Notes under the pieces: generated by a model
Databases searched by the model: none
What the model saw: only the letters and a program-made list of their open reading frames with translations
Told to the model about the DNA's origin: nothing
Shown: positions 46,582 through 55,311 of the stretch, piece by piece
How the letters are laid out: each line of letters starts with the position of its first letter
How positions within the stretch are numbered: the stretch's first letter is position 1
Origin: Nostocales cyanobacterium HT-58-2
GTDB taxonomy: Bacteria > Cyanobacteriota > Cyanobacteriia > Cyanobacteriales > Nostocaceae
Direction: 5' to 3'
Assembly: GCA_002163975.1 (NCBI GenBank)
Contig: CP019636.1
Span: 869,001 to 933,000 of the forward strand
DNA length: 64,000 nt
Made by a program: the position numbers and the translations under genes

Positions 46582-47247
46582 ATGACTCAACTTTGGACAG
46601 CTTTTACTGAAGGCATCATTGCCTTCGTTGCCACCAATATTGATGATATCCTTATCTTGCTGCTACTTTTCTCACAAGTAAATGCCAATTTTCGGCGACG
46701 GCATATTGTAATTGGTCAGTATCTTGGTTTTGCAGCTATTATCATTGCCAGCTTACCAGGATTCTTTGGTGGCTTACTAGTCGGACGAGAATGGATTGGA
46801 TTTCTAGGATTACTACCCATAGCAATTGGTTTAAAGCAACTGGTGAATAAAGAAGAAACTACGGAAGTTCAGACAGTCACCAGTGATTTGAAGCAGTCTT
46901 CACACAGTAACCCTATGATGTCTTTTCTTTTGAGTTTTTTACATCCCCAAACTTATCAAGTCGCTGCAGTCACGCTTGCTAATGGCGGTGACAATATCAG
47001 TGTCTACATACCCCTATTTGCTGGTAAAAGTTTCGCTGGTTTGGGAGTGATTTTGAGTGTTTTTCTGACAATGGTATTGGTATGGTGTGCTATTGCTTAC
47101 TTGTTAGCGCGTCAATCCGCGATCGCCTATATTTTAAGCCGCTATGGTAAAGCCACTGTTCCTTTTGTGTTGATTGGCTTGGGTTTGTTCATCATGTATG
47201 AAAGAGGAACATTCAGTCTATTGTTTCGCTCACACTGGGGAAACTAA
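46582..47247 (+). CDS. CadD-like transporter (copy 4)
   Basis: A 221-residue Cad-family protein. ATG 46582 is preferred to a TTG six bases upstream. It has FVATNIDDILILLLLFSQVN, RHIVIGQYLGF and NGGDNISVYIPLFAG, and about six membrane segments. It is head-to-head with copy 3 and its end overlaps the end of the convergent TauE gene by 18 bp. Confidence 0.85.
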   Translation: MTQLWTAFTEGIIAFVATNIDDILILLLLFSQVNANFRRRHIVIGQYLGFAAIIIASLPGFFGGLLVGREWIGFLGLLPIAIGLKQLVNKEETTEVQTVTSDLKQSSHSNPMMSFLLSFLHPQTYQVAAVTLANGGDNISVYIPLFAGKSFAGLGVILSVFLTMVLVWCAIAYLLARQSAIAYILSRYGKATVPFVLIGLGLFIMYERGTFSLLFRSHWGN

Positions 47248-48027
47248 CTTGTAACTCACCATAAGCAAGAGTGTGTAAATGATAAACCGCAGTGGACGTT
47301 GAGGTGCAAGCTGACAAAGTTTAGCACCAAGAAGTACCCCGGGTACAGAGCCTATCCAGATTGGTAATACTAGACTCCAGTCAACTGTTCCCAAGGTGAG
47401 GTGTCCTAGGGAAGTAAAAAGTAATAAAATTGCAGCCTGTGAGATATCCGTACCCACTAATTTACGAGCATCTAGCTGGAAAAAGGCAATCAGCACCAAT
47501 GCAAACAGCGAACCTGAAGAGACACTTGTCAGACCAACTAAACATCCTAAAATTGCTCCTATGCTCATTGCTGACACATGACCTGACTTTTTTGTCAAGT
47601 CAAACTTTGGCAGTTCTGGTAGTTTCAAATTTGGGAAAAATGTCAATATTACCAGTTGTGCGAGTGCTAATAGGGTTACAAAGAGAATCATCATCCCAAC
47701 CAATTGCAGCAGGATGTGATCTAGGTTAAGCTCTCCTGTCTGTTTAATGTAGTGCAAAATTCCTACCCCACACAGCGATCCAGGAACGCTTCCAAAAGCA
47801 AGCCATTTCACGACTTCTACATCAAGGGTTTGCTGCTGCCAGTGCTTGAAGCCACCGACAAACTTCATCAATGTGGCAGCCACAACATCGGAACTTACAG
47901 CAATCGACGGAGGAACCTGAAAGATAAAAATGAGCATTGGCGTAATCAAGGATGCCCCGCCAATACCTGTTAGACCCACAACTATACCAATAAAAAAGCT
48001 GAATAGAGGGAGTAATGAATAATGCAT
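47230..48027 (-). CDS. TauE/SafE family permease (copy 1)
   Basis: A 265-residue membrane protein with eight or so hydrophobic segments and the family marks GIVVGLTGIGGASLITPMLI near the N-terminus and VGLTSVSSGSLFALVLI in the second half. Family members export sulfite, sulfoacetate or related organosulfur anions. It is divergent from the PAP2 gene with a TACCGTA site in the gap, and its end overlaps the end of CadD copy 4. Confidence 0.87.
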   Translation of the reverse strand: MHYSLLPLFSFFIGIVVGLTGIGGASLITPMLIFIFQVPPSIAVSSDVVAATLMKFVGGFKHWQQQTLDVEVVKWLAFGSVPGSLCGVGILHYIKQTGELNLDHILLQLVGMMILFVTLLALAQLVILTFFPNLKLPELPKFDLTKKSGHVSAMSIGAILGCLVGLTSVSSGSLFALVLIAFFQLDARKLVGTDISQAAILLLFTSLGHLTLGTVDWSLVLPIWIGSVPGVLLGAKLCQLAPQRPLRFIIYTLLLMVSYKLVSPV

Positions 48028-48121
48028 ACTGCTGTTCTATTACAGGGTTTGATAGCGTTTTCTCTCTGACTAGAAGTCAGCTTGGTAGATTCAATCCCCT
48101 TTTCGTCTTAAAATTACAAAA

Positions 48122-48140
48122 ACTCTATAAACTTACCGTA
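48122..48140. promoter_or_regulatory. TACGGTA-type putative operator between tauE-like and PAP2 genes
   Basis: Read on the minus strand from 48140 the sequence is TACGGTAAGTTTATAGAG, nearly the same as the cysE/rrf2 site. It lies about 100 bp from the TauE start and 160 bp from the PAP2 start. Confidence 0.45.
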
Positions 48141-48297
48141 CTTTAACCCAAAACAAGAACCAACGTCTAGTGTAATGGTACAGATGAACACCAAATTATT
48201 TAGTACCAAAGATCAATCGTAGCTATGAAGCTGCATAGTCCCCAAAACTTCTGCAAGATGGCACTTAGTTGTACACACTCCCTTCGGTCTATTAGAA

Positions 48298-49062
48298 ATG
48301 TTTAATACTGATTTAGGCAAACTCATTAAGTCGTTTCTCGACTTCTCTAAAAAATTGCTCGTTGCCCGTTGGCGTTCTCTACTGTTGCTCCTGATAGGGG
48401 TCTATTTACCTTTGCAAATTTTTGGGCTGCTGGCAGTGGAGGTATGGAAGAATAAGGGTGGTTTTCCATGGGATGTGCCTATTCTCGTGGCAATTCATTC
48501 CACTGCACGGGCGCAACTGGATATGCTTGCCGTAACACTAACTCAGTTTGGCTCTGGCCGGGCTGTGTTTGTGTTTGTTGCTGTTATAGGATTGGTGTTA
48601 TTAATTCAAAAACGGTGGCGATCGCTCACCTATTTACTGACCAGTATGGTGGGAAGCGCCATCATCAACCGGACAGCAAAAGAATTCATGCATCGAGTAC
48701 GTCCCCACATTTGGGAATCACTCGCCCCTGAGTTAGACTTCTCTTTTCCCAGTGGTCATTCTATGATGAGTATGACACTGGTGGCAACTCTTGTTATTTT
48801 GACATGGGGCAGCATTTGGTGCTGGGTGGTTCTAATTACAGGAAGTTTGTATGTATTGGCTATTGCTTGGACAAGGCTTTACTTAGGAGTTCACTTTCCT
48901 AGTGATATTTTGGCAGGATGGATGGTTTCCATAGCTTGGGCAATTGGCGTGAGTTTGATTATTAGACCTCATTTGACTAAGCTAACCAGCGTCAGTGAAA
49001 CTCCTCCTGCAGAAGAAACAACATTATTGCCAGAAGAAACACAGTTGATAGGTGAAGATTAA
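48298..49062 (+). CDS. PAP2-family membrane phosphatase
   Basis: A 254-residue integral membrane protein with the three PAP2 signature blocks: KEFMHRVRP, FSFPSGHSMMS and TRLYLGVHFPSDILAG, the last with the catalytic His and Asp. About six membrane segments are present. Such enzymes dephosphorylate phosphatidic acid, undecaprenyl diphosphate or related lipids. ATG 48298 is the first start. It is not obviously linked to the sulfur genes except by the shared divergent gap. Confidence 0.88.
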   Translation: MFNTDLGKLIKSFLDFSKKLLVARWRSLLLLLIGVYLPLQIFGLLAVEVWKNKGGFPWDVPILVAIHSTARAQLDMLAVTLTQFGSGRAVFVFVAVIGLVLLIQKRWRSLTYLLTSMVGSAIINRTAKEFMHRVRPHIWESLAPELDFSFPSGHSMMSMTLVATLVILTWGSIWCWVVLITGSLYVLAIAWTRLYLGVHFPSDILAGWMVSIAWAIGVSLIIRPHLTKLTSVSETPPAEETTLLPEETQLIGED

Positions 49063-49084
49063 ATCGGCTCTTCTTGTTAAGACG

Positions 49085-49140
49085 GTCAAAAAGTCAAAAG
49101 TCAAAAGTCAGAAAACTCTTGACTCTTGACTCTTGACAAT
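49085..49140. repeat. AGTCAAA/TTTGACT-type repeat
   Basis: Repeated AAGTCAAA units (49086-49113) followed by repeated CTCTTGACT units (49117-49138) form a long imperfect hairpin. This type of short tandem heptamer-like repeat is common between cyanobacterial genes. It lies between convergent genes and may end transcription. Confidence 0.55.
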
Positions 49141-49187
49141 CCTAATGAGCAAGCATCTTATTTAAACCTGTTGTCGCCTATCTTGCT

Positions 49188-49841
49188 TTAAGACTGAGTA
49201 GGCGCATTGGATGCGCGTGTATCTAAAAATGCTTGCGACACTTTCGGGACATACCAGTTGACCTTATCACCTTTTGCCACCGGAGCTACTGGAAGATTGA
49301 ATTCAACTGCTCCTGTATCTTGATTGATGCTCACAACTAAGTTACTTCCTTTCGGCACCTTGATGACAACACCACCTGTTAATTCTTGACTTTCTCCTTC
49401 AGGAGTGAGAGCGATCGCCGTAACATCACTTGGTATATAAACTCCTTGACAGTCCCAGTTATTCTGAGTTGTCTGACCATTTCCTAAAAAATACAATCCT
49501 GCATCGTAAGGAAAATCATCATCATCAACATTTGCAGGTGGTGGTCCGTAGACAGCGAGTGTCTTGCCTGTATCATTACGGCACTGTCCCCAAGTGAGCC
49601 CGGATTCGAGAATGTATTTTTGAAACTCTAACTCGTTGAGCTTATTTTCGATTTGCTCTGGTGTGTAATCTTCCAGCTGCGATTGTGTATCTTTCACGGA
49701 ACGCAACTTGTTAATTTCTTTGGTCAATGCTTTGTATTCTGGGCTTTTAGTAACTTTTGGTGCATCTGCAAACGAAGGTGGAGCAAAAACTAAATTCGCT
49801 AGCAATACCAGCACCATTAAAACATATTTGAAAGCTTTCAT
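49188..49841 (-). CDS. Conserved secreted protein of unknown function (copy 2)
   Basis: A 217-residue paralogue of the protein at 16099-16743. Signal peptide KYVLMVLVLLANLVFAPPSFA, then KSPEYKALTKEINKL, conserved cysteines in WGQCRNDTG and WDCQGVYIPSDV, and a C-terminal half with VNWYVPKVSQAFLD. The two cysteines are likely to form a disulfide in the periplasm. The family is unknown to me; repeated proximity to CadD-like genes is the main clue. It is divergent from the APC permease. Confidence 0.78.
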   Translation of the reverse strand: MKAFKYVLMVLVLLANLVFAPPSFADAPKVTKSPEYKALTKEINKLRSVKDTQSQLEDYTPEQIENKLNELEFQKYILESGLTWGQCRNDTGKTLAVYGPPPANVDDDDFPYDAGLYFLGNGQTTQNNWDCQGVYIPSDVTAIALTPEGESQELTGGVVIKVPKGSNLVVSINQDTGAVEFNLPVAPVAKGDKVNWYVPKVSQAFLDTRASNAPTQS

Positions 49842-50430
49842 GGCTTTTTACCAAACTTATTGACAAAAACAGTTTGAAGTTTAGAGCTTTTAGGCAGGAT
49901 TAGCAACATCTTATTCACTGCCAAAACTGCAAGTTTGCAATTTATGCTTGTGTCTTACCAATTAAAAGCTTACCTCACCATCTCGACTCAGTTTTTACAA
50001 CCTTAAGAAAAAATTAACGTTACAAGTATTTTTATCGGTTTCACATTTCTGCAATATAGCCTAATCAAGCCCCATAGCCGCTTTTATAATTTAGCTCAGC
50101 TTCACCTCTGCCCATAGATAGTATTTCTTTCAACTATCAATCTGTATTTTAAGAAACATTTTGATGCTTTAAAAAAATAAATTTAAAGTATCCCGATAGA
50201 ATTTATGTTAATTAGAGAATTCTGAGAAATCTGATTTTTGCTTGCTAAAAATACTTGATTACAAAAATGACATAAGATACTATTTATCTTACTAAGAAAA
50301 ACGAACATAACAAAGTTCAAAATAAATCAGTTAGGAATGGGTTCATAATAATCTTTGACTCAAAAGTTCTTTAAGAATTTCCCATATTCCTATTTGTATA
50401 TGCGCCATTCCAAACTTGAAAATTTACGAA
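49842..50430. other. A+T-rich divergent gap
   Basis: About 590 bp between the secreted-protein and APC genes, holding both promoters. Strongly A+T-rich, with no open frame or hairpin of note. No TACGGTA-type motif was seen. Confidence 0.5.
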
Positions 50431-51885
50431 ATGAAAAAGGAAGTCTCATCCCATAGAAGTGCTCATGGCTTGAAGCCAGACTGCCTATCCTTCACAGAAG
50501 TATTAGCACAATCTTTTGCTGTCATTGCTCCCACCACAATTCCAGCATCCAACATCGGTTTAATCGTTGCATTATCTGGAAACGGCACGTGGCTAAGCTT
50601 CGTCATCGGCTTGTTGGGGCTCGTCTTTGTCAGTATTAACATCAATCATTTTGCCAGTCGCTCAGCCTCGCCTGGTTCACTGTACTCCTATATTGTTAAG
50701 GGGCTTGGTCCTACGGCAGGTGTCATTTGCGGCTGGAGCCTGGTATTGGCGTATTTGTTTACAGGAATGTCCGTATTGTGTGGTTTTGCCAACTTCAGTG
50801 GTATCCTGATTGGTCATTTAGGCATCCATCCCTCTAGTATTACGCTACTAGCACTAGGTGCTGGTATTGCCTGGTATGCAGCGTACAAAGATATCCAACT
50901 GTCTGCAATGGCAATGCTATGGCTTGAAGGAGCTTCCCTTCTTTTAATCGCAATCTTATGCATAATCATCTGGGCACACAAAGGTTTTGCGCTGGATATG
51001 TCTCAGCTAACCCTACAAGGTGTCAACCCAGGGAATGTGGCAACCGGTCTAGTGCTGGTTATGTTTGGCTTTTCCGGTTTTGAAAGTGCAACCTCTTTGG
51101 GTGATGAAGCCAAAAATCCTCTACGCACCATACCTAGAGCCGTCATCGGAAGTGCCATCCTCGCAGGGCTCTTTTTCATTTCCACAACCTACATTGAGGT
51201 TTTGGGTTTTCGTGACACCGGCGTGTCCATTGCTAAAACTGAGGAGCCGTTGGGCTTCCTCTCCCAACAAGTAGGCATGGGATTTTTGGGAGATTTGATT
51301 GCTTTTGGTGCGCTGTTTAGTTTCTTTGCTTGTGTTTTAGGTTGTATTAATCCTGCTGCCAGAATCTTTTTTATGATGGCACGTCACGGATTGTTTCATT
51401 CTCACCTAGGTGCTGCACATACATCCAACCGTACACCACACGTAGCAGTGACGTTGTGTTCGTTCATCACATTTTTGGTTCCGGCTGTGATGGCGCTATT
51501 TCACATCAAGTTGTTTGAGAGTATGGGTTATTTAGGAGCTATCTGTAGCTATGGATTTTTAACAGTATATATTTTGATATCCATTGCGGCTCCGGTGTAC
51601 TTGTATAAGATGAAAAAGTTGCGATCGCATCATGTAGTGTTCTCCGCACTGGCTGTTGGCTTCATGATGATTCCTGTTGTGGGTAGTGTGGGAATTCCCG
51701 GTAGTACCATGTTCCCTGTGCCGGAAGCTCCTTACGATGCCTTTCCCTACTTCTTCTTAATATATTTGCTAGTGACATGCAGTTGGTTCTGGATGCAAAG
51801 GCTTCGCTCTCCAAGAATTGTTGTAGAAATGCGTCAAGGCATTGAAGAAATTCACGCCAAATTCAATGACAGAGAAAAGCTTTGA
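50431..51885 (+). CDS. APC-family amino acid permease
   Basis: A 484-residue inner-membrane transporter with about 12 hydrophobic segments. ATG 50431 is preferred to TTG 50416. Family motifs include SFAVIAPTTIPASNIGL and the helix-6 region FSGFESATSLGDEAKNPLRTIPRA. Members import amino acids or other amines by proton symport. It is followed after 50 bp by CadD copy 5 in the same direction. A decayed copy of its 5' end lies before CadD copy 2, so APC and CadD travel together. Confidence 0.88.
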   Translation: MKKEVSSHRSAHGLKPDCLSFTEVLAQSFAVIAPTTIPASNIGLIVALSGNGTWLSFVIGLLGLVFVSININHFASRSASPGSLYSYIVKGLGPTAGVICGWSLVLAYLFTGMSVLCGFANFSGILIGHLGIHPSSITLLALGAGIAWYAAYKDIQLSAMAMLWLEGASLLLIAILCIIIWAHKGFALDMSQLTLQGVNPGNVATGLVLVMFGFSGFESATSLGDEAKNPLRTIPRAVIGSAILAGLFFISTTYIEVLGFRDTGVSIAKTEEPLGFLSQQVGMGFLGDLIAFGALFSFFACVLGCINPAARIFFMMARHGLFHSHLGAAHTSNRTPHVAVTLCSFITFLVPAVMALFHIKLFESMGYLGAICSYGFLTVYILISIAAPVYLYKMKKLRSHHVVFSALAVGFMMIPVVGSVGIPGSTMFPVPEAPYDAFPYFFLIYLLVTCSWFWMQRLRSPRIVVEMRQGIEEIHAKFNDREKL

Positions 51886-51935
51886 TCTCTATCCCAACAT
51901 TTTGATGTTTTTAACCCTTGACTTTTGACTTGTAT

Positions 51936-52595
51936 ATGAGTGGCTTAGTAACTGCAATTAGCACGGGGGCAGTCGCCTTTAGTGCTACAAATATTGACGA
52001 TTTTGTTATCTTGACGTTGTTTTTCTCACAGGTCAATGCCACTTTTCACCGTTGGCATATTGTTGTCGGTCAATATCTTGGTTTTACAGTACTGGTTCTT
52101 GCCAGTCTTCCTGCTTTTTTTGGGGGGTTAATCATACCACGCCCTTGGATTGGACTCATTGGCTTACTGCCAATAGCTATTGGAATCAAGTGTTTGCTAA
52201 ATCGCGGGGAAGACACCCCAGAAGAAGTTGAGGGAGAAAAGGAGCAGGTTCATCACTCGTTCCTTGCCAATTTTTTCAATCTGCAGACTTACAGTGTTGC
52301 TGCTGTCACAATTGCCAATGGCACCGATAACATCAGCATCTATGCGCCGCTATTTGCTAACAGTACCTCGGAGAGCCTTCTTGTCATTCTCGCTGTATTC
52401 TTTCTGCTTGCCGGAATTTTATGTTACGTAGCATACAGATTAACTCACCAAAGAGAAATAGCTGATATTTTGACTAGCCATGTTCGCAATCTAGTGCCCT
52501 TTGTGCTGATGGGATTAGGCGCTTTTATTATGGTAGAAAGTGGTATCTTGACTTTACTTCCTCTCGTTCCTAGAGAATTTCTGCTTTCTTTATGA
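51936..52595 (+). CDS. CadD-like transporter (copy 5)
   Basis: A 219-residue Cad-family protein. ATG 51936 (MSGLVTAISTGAVAFSATNI) aligns with its paralogues; a TTG at 51918 is an alternative. It has DDFVILTLFFSQVN, WHIVVGQYLGF and NGTDNISIYAPLFA. It follows the APC permease by 50 bp and is probably co-transcribed with it. Confidence 0.85.
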   Translation: MSGLVTAISTGAVAFSATNIDDFVILTLFFSQVNATFHRWHIVVGQYLGFTVLVLASLPAFFGGLIIPRPWIGLIGLLPIAIGIKCLLNRGEDTPEEVEGEKEQVHHSFLANFFNLQTYSVAAVTIANGTDNISIYAPLFANSTSESLLVILAVFFLLAGILCYVAYRLTHQREIADILTSHVRNLVPFVLMGLGAFIMVESGILTLLPLVPREFLLSL

Positions 52596-52774
52596 AAGCA
52601 GCAAAAAATCGTGGGGCTATTGCTGAAAGTTATGAAAACTTAAAGTTTTGTTTTTCAGCTACCCGCCCCTAAAATTCATAAATTATCATAAGTATTAAGA
52701 TGACAAAATAAAATATTTTAGGAATAAATTCATTTTTTTAGTTTAATATCATTTATAAAATAGAGGAATAAAAT

Positions 52775-53611
52775 TTGAATATTTTAGAATTTTCTTCACT
52801 CGTTTGGATTGGGTCATTTACTGCAGGCTTTTTAGGAGCATTAACAGGTTTAGGGGGTGGAGTTGTTATTGTCCCTTTATTAACTTCAGTCTTCGGAGTT
52901 GATATTCGCTACGCAGTTGGTGCTTCCTTAGTTTCAGTCATTGCGACTTCCTTAGGTGCCGCATCTACTTATATTAAGAAAGGCTACACTAATCTGCGAT
53001 TGGGAATGTTTTTAGAAGTCGCGACAACAATCGGAGCTTTAATAGGTGCTCTAATTGCCACTTTTATTTCTGTCAAAGCATTGACTATAGTTCTTGCTAT
53101 TGTTCTACTTTATTCAGCTTACCTGTCACAACAACCTAAACTCGAAAACCTTGAAACTGCGTCACCTGATTCACTAGGAACTTCTTTACAACTCAATGGT
53201 ATTTACCCAACTCCTGAAGGACTCATCTCTTATCAGGTTCATTCTGTTCCAAGCGGATTTGGCGTGATGTTAGTTGCTGGAGTTATTTCTGGTTTACTTG
53301 GTATTGGTTCAGGAGCGTTCAAAGTCTTGGCAATGGATCAAATTATGCGTGTCCCGTTCAAAGTTTCCACAACTACCAGCAATTTTATGATTGGCGTAAC
53401 TGCCGCAGCATCAGCAGGAGTTTACTTTGCACGTGGTTATATTGATCCTGGACTATCGATGCCAGTGATGTTGGGAGTATTACCTGGTGCTTTTTTGGGA
53501 GCGCGAGTCTTGATAGGAGCAAAAACTCAAACTCTGAGATTTGTCTTCTCTCTTGTGCTAGTCGTCATGGCGTTCAAGATGGTCTACAACAGTTTCATCG
53601 GGGGACTCTAG
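52775..53611 (+). CDS. TauE/SafE family permease (copy 2)
   Basis: A 278-residue membrane protein of the sulfite/organosulfur exporter family, with FLGALTGLGGGVVIVPLL and GLLGIGSGAFKVLAMD as the two half motifs. The TTG start at 52775 is supported by GAGGA seven bases before it. It is one base from the following DUF1634 gene. The TauE plus DUF1634 pair is a recurring arrangement in bacteria and suggests a two-part transporter. Confidence 0.87.
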   Translation: MNILEFSSLVWIGSFTAGFLGALTGLGGGVVIVPLLTSVFGVDIRYAVGASLVSVIATSLGAASTYIKKGYTNLRLGMFLEVATTIGALIGALIATFISVKALTIVLAIVLLYSAYLSQQPKLENLETASPDSLGTSLQLNGIYPTPEGLISYQVHSVPSGFGVMLVAGVISGLLGIGSGAFKVLAMDQIMRVPFKVSTTTSNFMIGVTAAASAGVYFARGYIDPGLSMPVMLGVLPGAFLGARVLIGAKTQTLRFVFSLVLVVMAFKMVYNSFIGGL

Positions 53612-53612
53612 A

Positions 53613-54167
53613 ATGAATAAAATGAGTTTTGGTTTTGGGGGGGGTTCATCAACACCATCAGAAGGTGAAGTCATTAAATTACAATTGCAGCAGAAAAAAC
53701 CAGACAGTGATACTCAAGATTTAGCTGAAGCATTTAGTATAGTTGTGAACTTTCCTAATGAATGCGAAGTTGATGCAAAAAAGGAAAGTACAAAAACAGT
53801 AAGCGAACTACAATTTGAGCAGCTACTGAGTAATTTACTAAAATACGGCGTTATCATTGCAAGCACAGTTGTTTTAATAGGTGGCATATTATACTTACTT
53901 CATCATGGCACCGAACCTGCTGATTATCAGTTTTTTCAAGGAGAACCATCTCATTTCCGCTCTCCTACAGGTGTTGTGAGAGCAGTTTTGTCAGGTAGTC
54001 GCCGTGGTATTATTCAACTTGGACTACTGCTACTTGTTGCAACTCCAATTATTCGCGTAGTTATTTCTCTATTTATTTTTTTACGACAGCGAGAATTTAC
54101 ATACGTTGTTATTACTTTGACAGTTTTGACTGCGCTCATTTACAGCCTTGTAGGAGCGTATTTTTAA
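53613..54167 (+). CDS. DUF1634 membrane protein
   Basis: A 184-residue protein. A polar N-terminal region of about 65 residues with glycine-rich start (FGFGGGSS) is followed by three membrane segments (about residues 75-98, 130-155 and 160-182), in line with the DUF1634 family. It starts one base after the TauE stop, so the two are surely co-expressed. The family is often encoded with TauE/SafE permeases and may be an accessory subunit. Confidence 0.8.
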   Translation: MNKMSFGFGGGSSTPSEGEVIKLQLQQKKPDSDTQDLAEAFSIVVNFPNECEVDAKKESTKTVSELQFEQLLSNLLKYGVIIASTVVLIGGILYLLHHGTEPADYQFFQGEPSHFRSPTGVVRAVLSGSRRGIIQLGLLLLVATPIIRVVISLFIFLRQREFTYVVITLTVLTALIYSLVGAYF

Positions 54168-54187
54168 TTCATAATTATAAGTTAAAG

Positions 54188-54212
54188 GTGCGTTACTCTT
54201 AAGCTAACGCAC
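54188..54212. terminator. Inverted repeat GTGCGTTA between convergent genes
   Basis: GTGCGTTA (54188-54195) pairs with TAACGCAC (54205-54212). A longer form occurs at 55261-55289, also between convergent genes. Likely a two-way terminator made from a dispersed repeat. Confidence 0.55.
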
Positions 54213-54236
54213 TCTATAATTAGAGATTGTGCTTTG

Positions 54237-54509
54237 TTAATTGAAAGCTTTAAATTGAGTAATCAAGCCTAAATTCTGTTGTATTTGCTCTACTAAATAA
54301 TCTTTAAGTAAAGTTACTGTTTCAGCAGGAAATAATACTAGTAAAACAGCACCCATTAAACTAAACAAACCGATAATTAAAGCTAAAAATCTTCCAAAAA
54401 AACCAGGATTAATTTCAGCGAAACCTAATTTAGTCTGTCCTAAAACAGCAATTGTTAGGAAAACTATACCCGAAATTAATAAAGCAGTCGTTAAAGATGA
54501 ATTAGTCAT
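54237..54509 (-). CDS. Small two-helix membrane protein
   Basis: A 90-residue protein with two strong hydrophobic segments (about residues 6-26 and 36-60) and a polar amphipathic end (LKDYLVEQIQQNLGLIT). I recognise no family. It is convergent with the DUF1634 gene. The clean start, length and hydrophobicity pattern support a real gene. Confidence 0.55.
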   Translation of the reverse strand: MTNSSLTTALLISGIVFLTIAVLGQTKLGFAEINPGFFGRFLALIIGLFSLMGAVLLVLFPAETVTLLKDYLVEQIQQNLGLITQFKAFN

Positions 54510-54758
54510 ATTTTTAAAAGAAATCCTTATCTTGATTATAGCGATGTTAATAGAGACATCTTTCTCATTTGCTCTCCTCTGCCTTTGTTGTAGCGATATA
54601 ACTACAATTTGTTCAAAAATGAGATAGATGTACTACACGACTAGCTTTGGCATTAAATAACGCTCAGTATAAAATAATACTATTACATTTTTAAACTTAA
54701 GCACAACTTTTGGCGTTTTGATCCCGGGCTAGACTTTCGCTTCCTTTTTCGTCTAAAC

Positions 54759-54775
54759 TACGGTAATGACATAGA
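54759..54775. promoter_or_regulatory. TACGGTA site upstream of the 54793 gene
   Basis: TACGGTAATGACATAG matches the core of the shared motif but not its right part. It ends close to the start of the following gene. A weaker member of the set. Confidence 0.3.
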
Positions 54776-54792
54776 TATTATGAATTATTATC

Positions 54793-55254
54793 ATGACAAA
54801 TCTCCCAATATTCCGTCAAGAGTCAAGCTTAGCTGGAAAAACGACTCCAGAGCAGTTGGAGCAGACTGCGATTGGAGACTGGAAACAAGCTCCTTTGAAA
54901 AAACTCAGAGGTGGCTTTTTCCTAGTTCTTGGATATTTGCTGTCCCCGCTCTGTTGGTGGAATGATTTGTTATTCAATTTGCCAATTGCTTATGGTTTTG
55001 GCTATCTCTGTAGTTTATTTTCCCCAAAATTACTCTTGCCTGGATCAATTATGGGGTACTGGCTTTCTAATATAGTAGGAATTCTCTTGATGCAACTAGG
55101 AGCTACAGATGTTTTACAAAATCAACCCAAGGAGCGTAATTTAAAAAAAGAATTGCTTACGGGTTTAGTTACCTCAACTGTCTATACACTTGTGATTCTG
55201 ACATTGGTTCAGTTGAAAATTATCGACACTCCTATTCCATTACTGGGTAGTTGA
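54793..55254 (+). CDS. Conserved hypothetical membrane protein
   Basis: A 153-residue protein with a polar N-terminus of about 40 residues, then hydrophobic segments around residues 42-58, 62-88, 85-105 and 125-145. The tail is hydrophobic and ends IPLLGS. I recognise no characterised family. ATG 54793 is the first start, with a TACGGTA motif shortly upstream. It is convergent with the SPFH gene. Confidence 0.6.
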   Translation: MTNLPIFRQESSLAGKTTPEQLEQTAIGDWKQAPLKKLRGGFFLVLGYLLSPLCWWNDLLFNLPIAYGFGYLCSLFSPKLLLPGSIMGYWLSNIVGILLMQLGATDVLQNQPKERNLKKELLTGLVTSTVYTLVILTLVQLKIIDTPIPLLGS

Positions 55255-55260
55255 TTTATT

Positions 55261-55289
55261 TGGTGCGTTAATGCAAGCGTAACGCACCA
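55261..55289. terminator. Inverted repeat TGGTGCGTTA between convergent genes
   Basis: TGGTGCGTTA (55261-55270) pairs perfectly with TAACGCACCA (55280-55289). Related to the hairpin at 54188. Likely bidirectional terminator. Confidence 0.6.
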
Positions 55290-55311
55290 CATCTTCTGGA
55301 AAAATAAGAGC

